From contig NC_071391.1 in assembly GCF_022682495.2 (NCBI RefSeq), forward strand, positions 42,871,998 through 42,935,997: 64,000 bases of DNA, given 5' to 3'. This DNA comes from Desmodus rotundus. Its lineage: Eukaryota > Chordata > Mammalia > Chiroptera > Phyllostomidae. This document shows positions 43,160 through 54,080 of the stretch, one piece after another. The position numbers were made by a program, and so were the translations under genes. The stretch's first letter is position 1. Each line of letters opens with the position of its first letter. Below the pieces are notes generated by a model that was not told the origin of the DNA, did not search any database, and saw only the letters and a program-made list of their open reading frames with translations.

Positions 43160-44400
43160 CTTGAATCAAGGGGCCCTGATTGTGGAACACTCTGATTTCT
43201 TTCTTTGAATTGAGAAGGTAGTAACATCTCTTTTGAGGCTCTCTAGCTCAGATGAGGCTGTGGGAAGCAAGGGAAGGGAGGGCTGAGGGACACACCTCAT
43301 TTCTGCCCATGTGACCCTAAACCCAGATCCTAAAATGACTTCTTCTGGACTACCTACACAATGAAGGAAACAGAAGACCAAAAATAGAAGGAACTGCTGT
43401 GTTTACACAGAAAGTAAGAGGCAGAGCAGGGACTCTGACCAAGCTTGCTAATAACTGACCACAGGTTAGCTCCAAGACATTGGGAAAATAGGGCCGGGGG
43501 CAGCTGTTCATGTGCCAAGTGGATTGGCTCAGAGTTGCCATGTGAGGGCCATGGAGGCCCTCAATTTATGATTCCAGGGGGTTCTGGCAGTACTATTCCA
43601 GAAGGCGGCTTTGGTTGCATTGAGTTAGGCATAACAGAGGAATGAAGTTGAGGTGAGGAAACAAGAGAAGCAAGATAGGGAGAGTGGAGAAGGAATGATT
43701 CAGGGCCTGGCACCATGAGACACATTTGCAGAACACTGCCCCTGGGTAGTCCTACTGACTACCCTTTGGCCTCTGTGGATGTGGGCCTAGGTGGTGCAGT
43801 GTTTTGGTGGAGGTTGCAGTTGCTGGTTCTTTTCTGGTCATAAATGGACCAAGGCTTTAGGCTCCAAACTTACTGACAACGATTTGACTGGGGAGTGGGT
43901 CTGGACTATAGGCAAGTGGATCTCAGGTGAGACCGTTTTCCTCCTCTAACTTTTCAACCCAGCAGAGGTTAGAGATTGGTTTGGTTTGTTTTAGCCTCAG
44001 ACTTTAAGAGGGGACCCTTACTCTTAGCTTCCATATCCTAGCCTCAATGGCCTCTTCCATAAAATGGGTATAATACCACCCAGCTCCCAATGACAATGAA
44101 TATGTACTCAAACCCAATCCTTGGATTCTTTCAGAAAGGGGCCCTGAAAGTAGACCCATACTCTGGCACATGGCCTCATCTGACTTACTGTTAGCCCCTC
44201 ATGACGAGCAGCCTCTGGCTTTGTGGGGCTTTTGTGGGTAGAATGGGACACTGACATACTGGGCTTTGCCCTGGGAGGCCAGGCCATAAAGTGCATCCTG
44301 ACAGGCACCAGGCTCCTCCCCCAGCCTTGATGACTGTGGAGGGAGGAAGGAATAGCAGGGGATGAAACTAGGTCTGTGAGGTTTCACCCAGGACCCATAC
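43160..44400. other. Intergenic, no recognised gene
   Basis: No gene or clear repeat is recognised. A donor-like GTGAGA at 43927 follows an open stretch, but no frame or acceptor supports an exon. Confidence 0.35.
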
Positions 44401-44558
44401 ACCAAAAGGTTGAGGGTTCGATCCTCAGTCGAGGCGTATGTGGGAGGTGATTCATTGCTGTTTCTCTCTTACATTGATGTTTCTCTCCACTCCCCCCCAC
44501 TCAATATCAATGGACATATCCTAGGGTGAGGATTTAAAAAAATAAATAAATAAAATCT
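44400..44558 (+). mobile_element. Ves-type bat SINE, 5' truncated
   Basis: It keeps the tRNA-like B-box (GGGTTCGATCC at about 44414), the 'attgatgtttctctccac' motif, and a 3' region ATATCCTAGGGTGAGGATTT before an A/T-rich tail. That tail form is typical of some Ves subfamilies. The 5' tRNA head is missing. Confidence 0.75.
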
Positions 44559-44599
44559 CTGTGACTTATCTTTTAAAAAATGGAAGACTATATATATTC

Positions 44600-45250
44600 A
44601 AAGGAGAGCAGAGCCAGTAATACATGGGATGGTGAGTAGATTAGAAAAGGCCTCATATATGACAAAACACTTGAGCTGAATTTTAAAATATGAGTAGAAT
44701 GTGTGTAATTCCTTTAGCAAATATATATTCTATGATGCCAGGGAGCATTACAGGCAGAGGAGGCAACAGAAGCAAAAAACCAAGGCAGAAGAGATAGCCA
44801 AGGAACCGCAACTGCTCAGCAGGACTGAGCACAGGGGATGAGTGACAGCTGGTGGGAGCTGAGGCTGGAGAAGGAGGCAGGGGCTTCTCAGCTCATGGGA
44901 GAAGGGGTTCCATGTCAGCTAGGAAGCATGGGTTTTGTCTGTCTTTGGGGAAATGGAGGCATAGTGAGGGATTTTAGACAAGGGTGATAAGATTCCTTTG
45001 ACTGTGGCAGAGTGGATACGAGGTGAAAGCAGACTACAGTGGGCATGAGGAGACCACCGAGGAGGTTGGCACTGTAGTCCAGGGGGTAAATCATAAAGGT
45101 TGGACACTGGGTGGAGATGGAGATAAAAAGAAGTGAGCAGATTAAAACATACGGAGAAGACATAGTCTGCAGGACTTGCTGATGGATTGGATAGGAGTGG
45201 GAAGGAGAGTGAAGAATCTCAACTCCAAACACTCCATGACCTCTTTCCCT
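44600..45250 (-). repeat. L2 LINE fragment
   Basis: 'aggcagaggaggcaacagaa', 'tttagacaagggtgataaga' and 'gttggcactgtagtccaggg' are reverse-complemented L2 text. Confidence 0.65.
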
Positions 45251-45969
45251 TTATTTCCCTAATGTGTCTTTTCTTCCCAAGAGAATTTCCCATGGTGCCT
45301 TTTTGAATTCACATGCCACGGTAATATCTTCTCTACATTCTTTACACACTTCATGATTAATATGCTTTTCTACCTCTTTATCTTCAGTTTTATTTGAGAG
45401 TAGGCCAAGGACCTTCTTCCTTTTCCTATAGCTGTCCCAATGGATGGGAAGCAGTATAAGCATTGGCATAACTCAGCACATGTCTGTACCATTTCTCTTC
45501 CTCTTTCTGTGCAGGTTAAATGCCTCCTCCTCTGGCATCATGCAGGTGAGCCATACCATTCTTATGGCCATCATGTGACAATCTTCTGACTCTATCCTCT
45601 CAACTGCTGAAGTCCCCACTTCAACCACCCGATTATTATGGCCCAATTCTGACCCCAGCTGTCATTCACAATTGCTCTACTTGTGAAAAAATTCCTTAAA
45701 TTCCAATGTCCCACTTGTGACCATAACCTCCTATCTTTATCCTTCTGCCTCCCCCCACAACTTTGTTCTCATTCCCCTGCTCTTTGACTTTATAGAGACG
45801 TTTGATCCCTTTACTATCTCCCAGTCCTTCCTTCCCTGCAAGTCACTGTCTTTCCTACCCAGTTTGAACATCAAAGTCAGTCATCTGAACAACTTTCTTA
45901 ATACTTTTATTCCTCTGTCCTTTTTAAATTCTATTTAATCTAGCCATAGAAAAGAACAAAAACCAACTT

Positions 45970-46080
45970 CAGGCCAGAGAAAGAGTGAGAATTTTAGAGT
46001 CAGACATGTCTGAATTACAGTCCCTGCCTAGCCACTTACTAACTTCATAGGTTTGAGAAATTTAGCCCGACTCTCGTGTG
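45970..46080 (+). repeat. MIR SINE followed by (TG)n
   Basis: 'tagagtcagacatgtctgaa' and 'tgcctagccacttactaact' are MIR core text. A TG-rich run follows at about 46078-46112. Confidence 0.6.
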
Positions 46081-46639
46081 TGATGTATGTGTGTGTATGC
46101 GTGTGTGTATGCAAAATAGGAGTGTGTATTGCATCACTGAACAGGAAGTGTATAGAAATCACTGCAGATAGTTCAAGTACAGAAGGATTGAATGGAAAAA
46201 ACTTATTACAAAGTTGTGGAGATCTGGAGAAGTGCAAGAGGAAAAGCAGGGCTACCCAGAGGCCAGGAAACTACCACTAATCTTAATTGAGAGGAGCAAA
46301 AGGGGGAAAAGATATGACCCAAAGATGAAGAAACTGGAATCTACAAATCTGCCCTACTGCTGATGTAGCTGGAGTTTGTATTGCTGGTACTGCTGGAACC
46401 GCCTCCACTTTTGCCACATCAGAAGGTGATGGTGCCGGAGGCACTGCCAAAAGCAGAACGATTTCTCCCTTCTTCTATCTTCCTCTGTGAAGGTTCCCAT
46501 TGGTAGAACCTAACTGTAACAAAGCAATAAAGGAATCTCAGGAATGTTTTCAGATTTCTAGCTCTGTTAGTACAGGGGAGACTACAGAAATGTGGATGAG
46601 TGCCAACAGGGCAACAACTGCTTCATATATTCATCATAA

Positions 46640-47010
46640 CTTCTGGCTGCAAGGGATAAATCCCAATTCAAAGTGGTATAAACAAAAAGGGAAATTTAAT
46701 GACTTATGTGACTTCAGGCAGAGGTAGTATAGGTGTTAAAGGGATATTTTTAGGCATCTGTCTCTCTCCACCCCTTAGCTCTGTTTCATTCTCGGGCAGG
46801 CTCATTGTTCCTGGTGGCAAGATGTCCACCAGGCTTACATTCTCCCAGCACCTCTAGTTGCAGTAAAATTCTTGGATCTGATTTTCACTGGCTCCGATTT
46901 AGTCAAGTGCCTATCTCTGAATCGATCACTTTGATCCAATCATTGGTTAAGGGCCCAACATTGAAGTGGGTTGTGGAACTTGCGTGATTCCTTTTTGAAT
47001 GACATAGACT
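46640..47010. repeat. Ancient interspersed repeat, family uncertain
   Basis: 'ggctgcaagggataaatccc', 'aaaagggaaatttaatgact' and 'attttcactggctccgattt' form a pattern I have seen dispersed in mammalian genomes, but I cannot name the family with confidence. Confidence 0.4.
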
Positions 47011-47039
47011 TAGAGCGGGAAGGGGATGTGCTTCAAAGA

Positions 47040-47990
47040 AAACTGATGTGTTCTTACCAATAAAAGGGCGAATGGATGCTGCACAGATAACAATAACAAA
47101 GGCGACAACATGTTCACGACAGAATAATACTTACCTTGTGAGGTCTTTCTTGTTCTCCACCCAGCCCCCCTTTCCTTCCTCCGCTCAACTGAAAATACTG
47201 ACATCACTAGGCATGAAATATCTCAACCTCTTGTCTGCGCACACTTCATTGATTACTCTATTTACATATTTGTCCTCATCCCTATTTCTTTATCTTATAA
47301 AGTGTCCAATTCTTCTCATGAGTCCTTGATGCCACCTCTTCTCCTCGTCACCAGGGTCTCACTCTCTCTCTCTCATGTTCTTTTTTCTTTACTTTCAAAT
47401 TCATCTTTTCTACTGGTATCTTTTTGTAGTGCATACCCATGCTCAAGTCTATACCATAGTTTTTAAAAAGATGAACCAGAATCTTTAACTGCATATCACT
47501 TTCTGGCTACTGCCTATTCTTTCTTCTAAATTGCTCTAAAGGGGGTTCTGCGCTTACTTATTCTACTTCCTCATTTCCATTTGTTCCACTCTGCATTGTG
47601 GCTTCTGCCTCCATTTTCTGCTCACATTTCTGATCACATCATGGGTTTCCATGACCTCCATGTCATCAAATTCAAAGGATACTTTTTTGCCTTGACTTCA
47701 TTGGAAATCTTTGCTGCATTTGACGCTGTTGACCACTTCTTCCTCCTTGAAAATTTTTCCTCCCTTGGATTTCTTCCATGAGTACTCTCTCCTGATTCTC
47801 CTCTTACTCTCTGTTTCTTCTCAGGTTTCTTCATGGCCTTCTTTTCCTCCGTTGGCTCCCCAAATGCAGGCATTCCCAGAGTTTAATCCTCAATCCTTTT
47901 CTCTCCCTATATGCTCTTTCTGGGAATGTGTTAGAATAGTCCTGTTGAAGAATGGTGTTAAGGAAGTCCTTGCCAGACCTAGCATCTGAC
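47040..47990 (+). repeat. L2 LINE ORF fossil (reverse-transcriptase region)
   Basis: The frame at 47581-47781 contains AAFDAVDHFFLLENFSSLG (47713 onward), matching the AFDTVDH...L..L...G signature of CR1/L2 reverse transcriptases. The surrounding sequence is decayed, with stops in all frames over longer spans. Confidence 0.7.
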
Positions 47991-48737
47991 TTATGAATTC
48001 CACTTCATAATATGTGGGAAGATTTTATTCCTTATAGATTTTCCAAATGATAACAATCACCCAGAAGAAACAGGGCTTATTAGATCAAGTATAAAACATT
48101 ACAATATCCAAGCAATGCTTCTGTGTAATGGTAGAAAAGACTACCATTGCTCTATGAGGCATCCTTGGTGCTAACAGAGACAAAAGCTCTATTTTTCTAT
48201 ATATAGGTGACTTGGGGGCCAACTGCCTGGTGATGCATAAAGCCACTGCTCTTGATAAGTGACTCTGGATAGATTAGCTTCTAATTCAAGTTTTTCTTGA
48301 TAGTTTCAAGGTAATAATTTTAATAGATTGCTGCCTGGGACCCACATTGGTTAGAACCACACCCAGCATCTGAGGTGGTTGATAGGCTATTGTTTGCTCC
48401 TAGGCCACTGAGAGCATTAGATACAACAGTGAAACCATGGGCGAAAGGCACAGGTTGAATCCCCATTGATCAGGAGGCTTCACAGACTAAGGAGGAGATC
48501 AAGGATTCAGGAAGACTGTGTGTGGGTCAAACTGCACAGTGTGTGAACTGTGCATTTTCCTTTTCGCATCTTAGCTAATTAGATGCCTCTCCCCACCCTC
48601 ACCATCCTACCTGTGTGCCTCTGGTTACCTGAAGAAATTTCCCTGGATACTGCAGCCCTCCTGCCCAATGGGACTAGGAAGATGAATATTCTAGTGGGCT
48701 GTTTGTAAACTACTGATATTTCTGGATTAAAAAAAAA

Positions 48738-48960
48738 ATCTTCACTGGGGACATGCTTATTGATTTTTAGAGAGAGGGGAAGGGAGGGAGAAAAAGAGGG
48801 AGAGAAACATCAGTGCAAGAGAGAAACATTGACTGGTTGCCCTTCATACACACCCCAAATGGGGGGACTGAACCCACAACCGAGGCATGTGCCCTGGCCA
48901 GAAATAGAAACTTTTGGTTTGTGGGATGATGCCCAACCAGCTGAGTCACACTGGCCAGGG
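48738..48960 (-). mobile_element. Ves-type bat SINE
   Basis: Read on the - strand it begins CCCTGGCCAGTGTGACTCAG, a tRNA-like head. It then has GGGTTCAGTCC, two 'gatgtttctctc'-type or close motifs and CTCTCTCTAAAAATCAAT. Confidence 0.88.
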
Positions 48961-49049
48961 TTGGATTTTTTTTTAATTGCTCAAGCAGAAATCTGGAAGT
49001 CATCCTGTCCTTCATACTTCCATAGCTAATCAATCTATTGATCACTAAT

Positions 49050-49715
49050 ATCTGTGAATTCTACCTCTTGTTTATTACACCAATGCAATTGTCTCCACCC
49101 CTACTCCTACAACTATAGTCATCTCCCACCTAGACTACTATCAGTTCCTTCCTAACTGGTGCCCAGTTAGAGTTTTGCTCTCTTCCTATCTATTATCCAC
49201 TTAGAAGTGATCTTCTAACATACGAGGATGAACATGCTACTCCTCTGTCTCAAATCCTTTGATGTTTTTCCATTGCCCTTACCATAAAGTCCAAAATCCT
49301 TAGCATACCATACAAGGCCCTCTTTGATTTGGCACCTACTGCCTTTCCAGCTCATCTTATGCCATTCTTCTCCACTATCACCCACATTGGCCTTCTTGTG
49401 TTTCTCCTTTGATTTAGAATAATTTTCTATTCTCTTGTCTGACCTTTACGTCCTTCACCCCATTCCCCTCACATAAGTGCCATTTCCTTATGCAAAGCCT
49501 TTCCAGGTCAAATTTAGTTCATTCACATAGCATCATACACATCTCCTCCAACATACATAGTCATCACATTCTAATCACATGTTTAATGTCGCTTTCCCAT
49601 TATACTAGCTTCAAAAGGGTAAGGACTGAGTTTTCTTTCTTTATGTGTTCCCAGCACCAAGGACAGTGCTCACACATTAATAATTATTTGTTGAAGGAGA
49701 TGAATGAATGAGGAC
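49050..49715 (+). repeat. L2 LINE 3' end
   Basis: 'tctcccacctagactactat', 'caaaatccttagcataccat', 'cacctttcttctg'-like text and TTGTTGAAGGAGATGAATGAATG at the end are clear L2. Confidence 0.8.
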
Positions 49716-49879
49716 ACCTTTCTTCTGGGTAACTCTTACTCATCTTGCAAGGACCAAGGTCAGAGGTTATATCCTCCAGCTTGTGTTAGTCAAATCTGAT
49801 TCATCTTTGGATCTCTAGGGCCTAGTTTGGGACCTGGCACATAGTTCATATATCATAGATATTTGTCAAATCATAATTA

Positions 49880-50010
49880 ATTCTTGGTCAGGAGTTGATA
49901 ATTGTTGAAACTTAGTGACGGGTATATGAGGGTTTATTACACAGTTCTATCTGCTTTTATATATATCTGAAATTTTCCATAATAAAAAGTTAAAATATTT
50001 ATATGTTTTA
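49880..50010 (+). repeat. Old LINE 3'-end-like fragment
   Basis: 'tagtgacgggtatatgaggg', 'gaaattttccataataaaaa' resemble an old L1-type 3' terminus. The family is uncertain. Confidence 0.4.
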
Positions 50011-50449
50011 CCTCAAGTCAAGTGAAAGTGTAGTCAGAGATGATCTTGAGGCTTCTGACTTAGGCAAAACAGTAGATGGTGGTGCCATTCACTGGATGGA
50101 TGAAGTGGAGCTGCATCCAGTTGCGAGTACGCATGTGCATTGGGTATCTTGGGGAGGGTTTTCACTCCAAAGTTCTTGGAAGGCCAATAACGGGGATGAA
50201 AGAATGAACTGCGATGTGAACATCTTTAGTTTTAATTACCTTGAGGGCATCCCTAGTCAGTTGTGCAATAGTTAAAAGCTACAATAAATTAAAATCCCTG
50301 CCTTAAAGCAATGGGCCGTGAGGTTTCTGGATGGTCACATTCCCCCTCATGATCTGTAATGACCTCTGGACATCGATCTCACTGACCACTACCCAGGGTG
50401 TCTGTGAGGCCTTGGTGTAAGAGCTTTACGTTCAGCAGCAGGGGTAGGG

Positions 50450-50645
50450 TGTCAAGAAACATCTGGTTCCAGTCTGATTTCACCACCTTGTGACTTCAGG
50501 CAAGCCGCTTTCCCTTTCTGAATCTCAGCATTTGCCTCTGAGAAATTAGGGTGACCAGAGCGGCGACTTCGCAGGACTGACGCGAGGATTCCTGTACGCA
50601 AGGGCTTTAACACTGGGCCTGGCGCAGTGTAAGCGGTCAATAAGT
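50450..50645 (+). repeat. MIR SINE
   Basis: 'tggttccagtctgatttcac', 'gacttcaggcaagccgcttt', 'tgaatctcagcatttgcctc' in MIR order, ending near 'agtgtaagcggtcaataagt'. It borders the APBB1 CpG island. Confidence 0.65.
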
Positions 50646-50649
50646 AGGA

Positions 50650-51350
50650 GCTATTATTATCGCCAGCGCTGAGTCCTCATCGGCTCTCCACCAGGACGGC
50701 GGGAGTGCTGCCTGCCGCAAGAGCGGAGCAGGCTGCCTCCTCGGAGCTTCCCCGGCCAAAGCCGACTCGCTCCAACCCGGTGGGTGCGTGGCCGGTGGGG
50801 GTGCGGGGCAGGGCCCTCGGCCAGGCAGGAATGAGTCCGCGCCCGGGGTGGAGGTTGGCGCCGTGACAGGGAGGGGTCGGGTCTGCAGAGGCCGGAGCTG
50901 CGCTTTGGAACTGCGGAACCGCGCGCAGGGAGAGCGGCTGGGGAGGGGATTGGGCCTTGGGCTGATGGGAGCCCGAGGACTGCGTTGGGTGGGGCCTCCC
51001 GGACTCCCGGGCCTGGGCGCCCCGAGCAGCTCGCGTCCGCGTGCCCGGTCCAAGATGGCGCCCCTCCCCCCGCCCGCGCGCGCCCTCGCGGCCCGGCGCG
51101 CGGCCCCGCGGCCCGCGCGCTCCTGGGCGGGGGATGTTGTGATGGAGAAGCCACCGCGGAGCCGCAGCCCCGCAGCCTGAGCCACCTCCGCCACCTGGGC
51201 CTGGGGCCTCCCCGCGCAGGTAGGAGCTGCCCCAGCCCGGGCCCAGTCCCGGCGGCCAGATTTCAACCCCCAGCGGCCTGCGGACCTTGCAGACCCTTTT
51301 CCTCGGCAGCCGGGATCCCCCGGCCAGGCCCCATCCCCGCGGGCAGTCCT
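50650..51350 (+). promoter_or_regulatory. APBB1: APBB1 CpG-island promoter
   Basis: A dense CpG island with GC boxes and no TATA box. It contains a YY1-type element CAAGATGGCGCC at 51051-51062, a motif that commonly lies just downstream of transcription starts. It is followed by a splice donor at 51220. Confidence 0.75.
51040..51219 (+). other. APBB1: APBB1 non-coding exon 1 (5' UTR)
   Basis: The exon ends at CGCGCAG|GTAGGA. The 5' limit is estimated from the YY1 motif. It contains two overlapping upstream ORFs at 51134-51142 and 51142-51180. It would splice to the acceptor at 57946/57947, 14 nt before the main ATG. Confidence 0.6.
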
Positions 51351-52099
51351 TTCACCGTGCTCATTCCCACCATCTCCTTTACTCCCCTTGTAGACTCCAC
51401 CTGGGTCCTCAAGTCGTCCCTCCCTGACCTTTACCTCCTGCCTCTCCGGGATGAATAGGGGGCGATGTAGGGGACGGGAAGGTAGCAGCTACGGGGGGGA
51501 TGGCGAATGGGGGGAGGGGACGTCCAGGGCTGGGAAGGGAACATAGGGTGGGGAAGGCAGAGGCTGCAGGTTTTCCTGCAGGTCCCAGGCCTGGAATCTG
51601 TCAAGCCGCATTCTGTTGCCCTTAGCGACCGAGAAGTGTGCCCTGGGGCCCACTGTGTCCCCAGCTCTGCCAGGAGGCCTAGCACTCACAGAAGCACTCA
51701 TTAGGATCCGTTTTCCCCCTGCCAGTTGAGAGGTTATTCCCAATATACCTTGAATCTGCCTGTGTTTGTTTGTTTGTTTGTTTTGCATTCCCAGACCCTC
51801 TGGCATAGTTCAGCTCTCTCCACTCTTCAAAGCCCAAACCTTGTCTACACTAGCTATGTTCATTTCCTCACTTCCCATTCATTCTTAAAACCGCTTGTTT
51901 GGGTCTTCTGTCTCTCACACCCACTGAAACTGCTCAAGCCAAGGTCACCGGAGGCCGCCATGTAGCAGCCAACTCCAGTGGACACTTTCCTATTCTCCTC
52001 CTTTACCTTTTCACAGTATTTAGTGGTGTGTGTCAACTCTCCTTGAAGCATTTTCCTAGTTTCTCTTCGGGCATTGTCTGCTCCCTCTTAATCTAATTT

Positions 52100-52640
52100 G
52101 CTATGTCTTTCTTATTCCTTTAGATGTTGGTGAGGCTTTTAGTTCTGTCCTGTGCTAGCTTCTCTCATTCTGCACTTTCTCCTTGGGTATTCTCCCAAGG
52201 CTTTACACACACATGCTGATGACTCCCACATTTATAGATGCCTTTCCTGAACTGCAGTTCAATATCCAACTGCCCTCACAATATCCCCTTGAAAGTCCAA
52301 CAGAAATTCCAAACCTACAGATGCACCCTGATTATCTTCCCTATGTTCCCTCTCTACCCTTCTTCCAAGTCTGTTGTTCATTTAACTCTCAGAAATGTCT
52401 ACTTCCTAATCAGTTACCCAGGCTAGAATCCTGGGCAACATTCTAGATTGACCTCTACTACCTCACCCTCCACATCTGATGTCCCCAGGCTGTCACACCC
52501 ACTACCTAAATATTTTTCAGATCCATTCATTTCCCTCCATTCCCACTGCTACCAAACTTAATCTAGGCTACAAGGTTTTTTTTTTCATTGACTGCTCTGA
52601 TAGCATACCTCCCCTTAACTACTCTCAACACAGTGTGATC
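52100..52640 (+). repeat. L2 LINE fragment
   Basis: CT-rich L2 ORF text, including 'cacatgctgatgactcccac' and 'cttaatctaggctacaaggt'. Confidence 0.6.
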
Positions 52641-52669
52641 CTTTTAAGAAATGCACCTATCTGATCATT

Positions 52670-54080
52670 TACTCATTCAACAAATGTTCTTTGAGCACCT
52701 ACTATATACCAGGTACTGTGTTAGGCACTGAAGACATAATTATGAGCAGAATAGACTGGGTCCTTGTCCCATGGAGCTGACAAGCTGGTGGTGGAGGGAT
52801 TAGATAAGAATAAAATTACAGATGTAATAAATCCCATGAAGGAAAGGTGAGTGGTGTCTTCGGAACACACAAGAGCACAAGCTAAATTGATCTGGTGGGT
52901 AGGGAGAGAGGGTCAAGGAAGGCTTCTCTGAGAACATGACATTTGAAATGAGATGTAAAGGCTGAGTAAGAGTTAGGCTGAGGGTAGGGGAAGGAGATTT
53001 TAGGCATAAGGGAAAGTCACGTGTAAACACCTTGTGGAAGGAGACAACATGATGTTTTTCAGGAATCAAAGAAGGCCAGTGAGGCTGCAGAGCAGAGTGC
53101 CAAGGCTGGAGAGGAAGGCAGGGACCAGACTAAGCAGGACAATTGAGACCATGTTACAAATTTTGGTCTTAAGGTCTTTGTTCTTGATGCAAATTATTGA
53201 TGGTAGTGGTTATGGAGAGTAGATCAAATCTAGAAATATTTTCAAAGAGAAAATTGTCAGTATCTGGGGATGGATTGAATATGGGGAGTAAGGGAGAAGG
53301 TAGTGTCAAGGATGGTACCCTTACTTCTGGTTTGTACAACAGGATGGTTGATCATATCATTCCACAAGCCAGGATCCTGAAAGAGGACCAGTTGGGGGTG
53401 GGCAAAGGAAACATGAATGGGCATGTTAGTTTGGGATTCCTTTGAGACATCCAAGTGGAGATGTTGAATAGAAAGAAATGTACATGTCTGGAGCTCAGAT
53501 GAGGGGTCTGAGGGATGCAAATTTGGAAGTCATTCGTGTACAGGTGGTAACTAAAGCTGTGGGCATGAATGAATACCTACATCGAATAGCAGGCGAGAAA
53601 GACGAAAGGGCATAAGAACAAGCCATGAGAAACTCCAGCTGGTAGAGGGAGATGAGCCAGCAAAGAAGTCTAAGAAGCCACCAGACAGAAACTAGAGTGT
53701 AGAGAGAAAATCAGGAGATGTAGCATGTGGAAGCCATGGAAGAAAGTTGAATGAGAGGCCCATGGTATCAAATGGGCAGGGAGTCCAGCTCAGGTGAGGA
53801 CTGTGAGTGTCTGTTGGGCTAATGACACAGGGGTCATGTTGACCTTGGTTAGAACTGCTACAGAAGTGTGTTGGGAATGGAGGCAGGATTGGAAAGGGTT
53901 GAGAAGTGAGTGTGAGGTGAGGAAATGGGGGGTGCGGGGGGGATATGTGGAAGAGAAGGAGCAGCAAGTGGTCCTGGAGGAGGGGTGTTGGGCCAAAAAA
54001 AAGATGGTTTTTAAGTTGGGAGATAGTGGATTCCATTGAGAAGGAGAGGTTGATTATATAGAAAAGAAAATGCATAAACA
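52670..54080 (-). repeat. L2 LINE fragment
   Basis: It begins 'ttactcattcaacaaatgtt' and 'gagcacctactatataccag', continues 'ggcttctctgagaacatgac', 'gacatccaagtggagatgtt', and 'aagtcattcgtgtacaggtg'. This is a long reverse-complemented L2 in correct order. Confidence 0.8.

Noticed and set aside
43795..43926. Exon-like stretch with a GTGAGA donor downstream of HPX
   Set aside because: No supporting acceptor, start codon or recognisable protein. A single donor match is expected by chance.
50637..51266. Antisense 209-codon open frame in the APBB1 CpG island
   Set aside because: Low-complexity Pro/Ala/Arg-rich translation of CpG-island DNA with no domain, start context or splice support.
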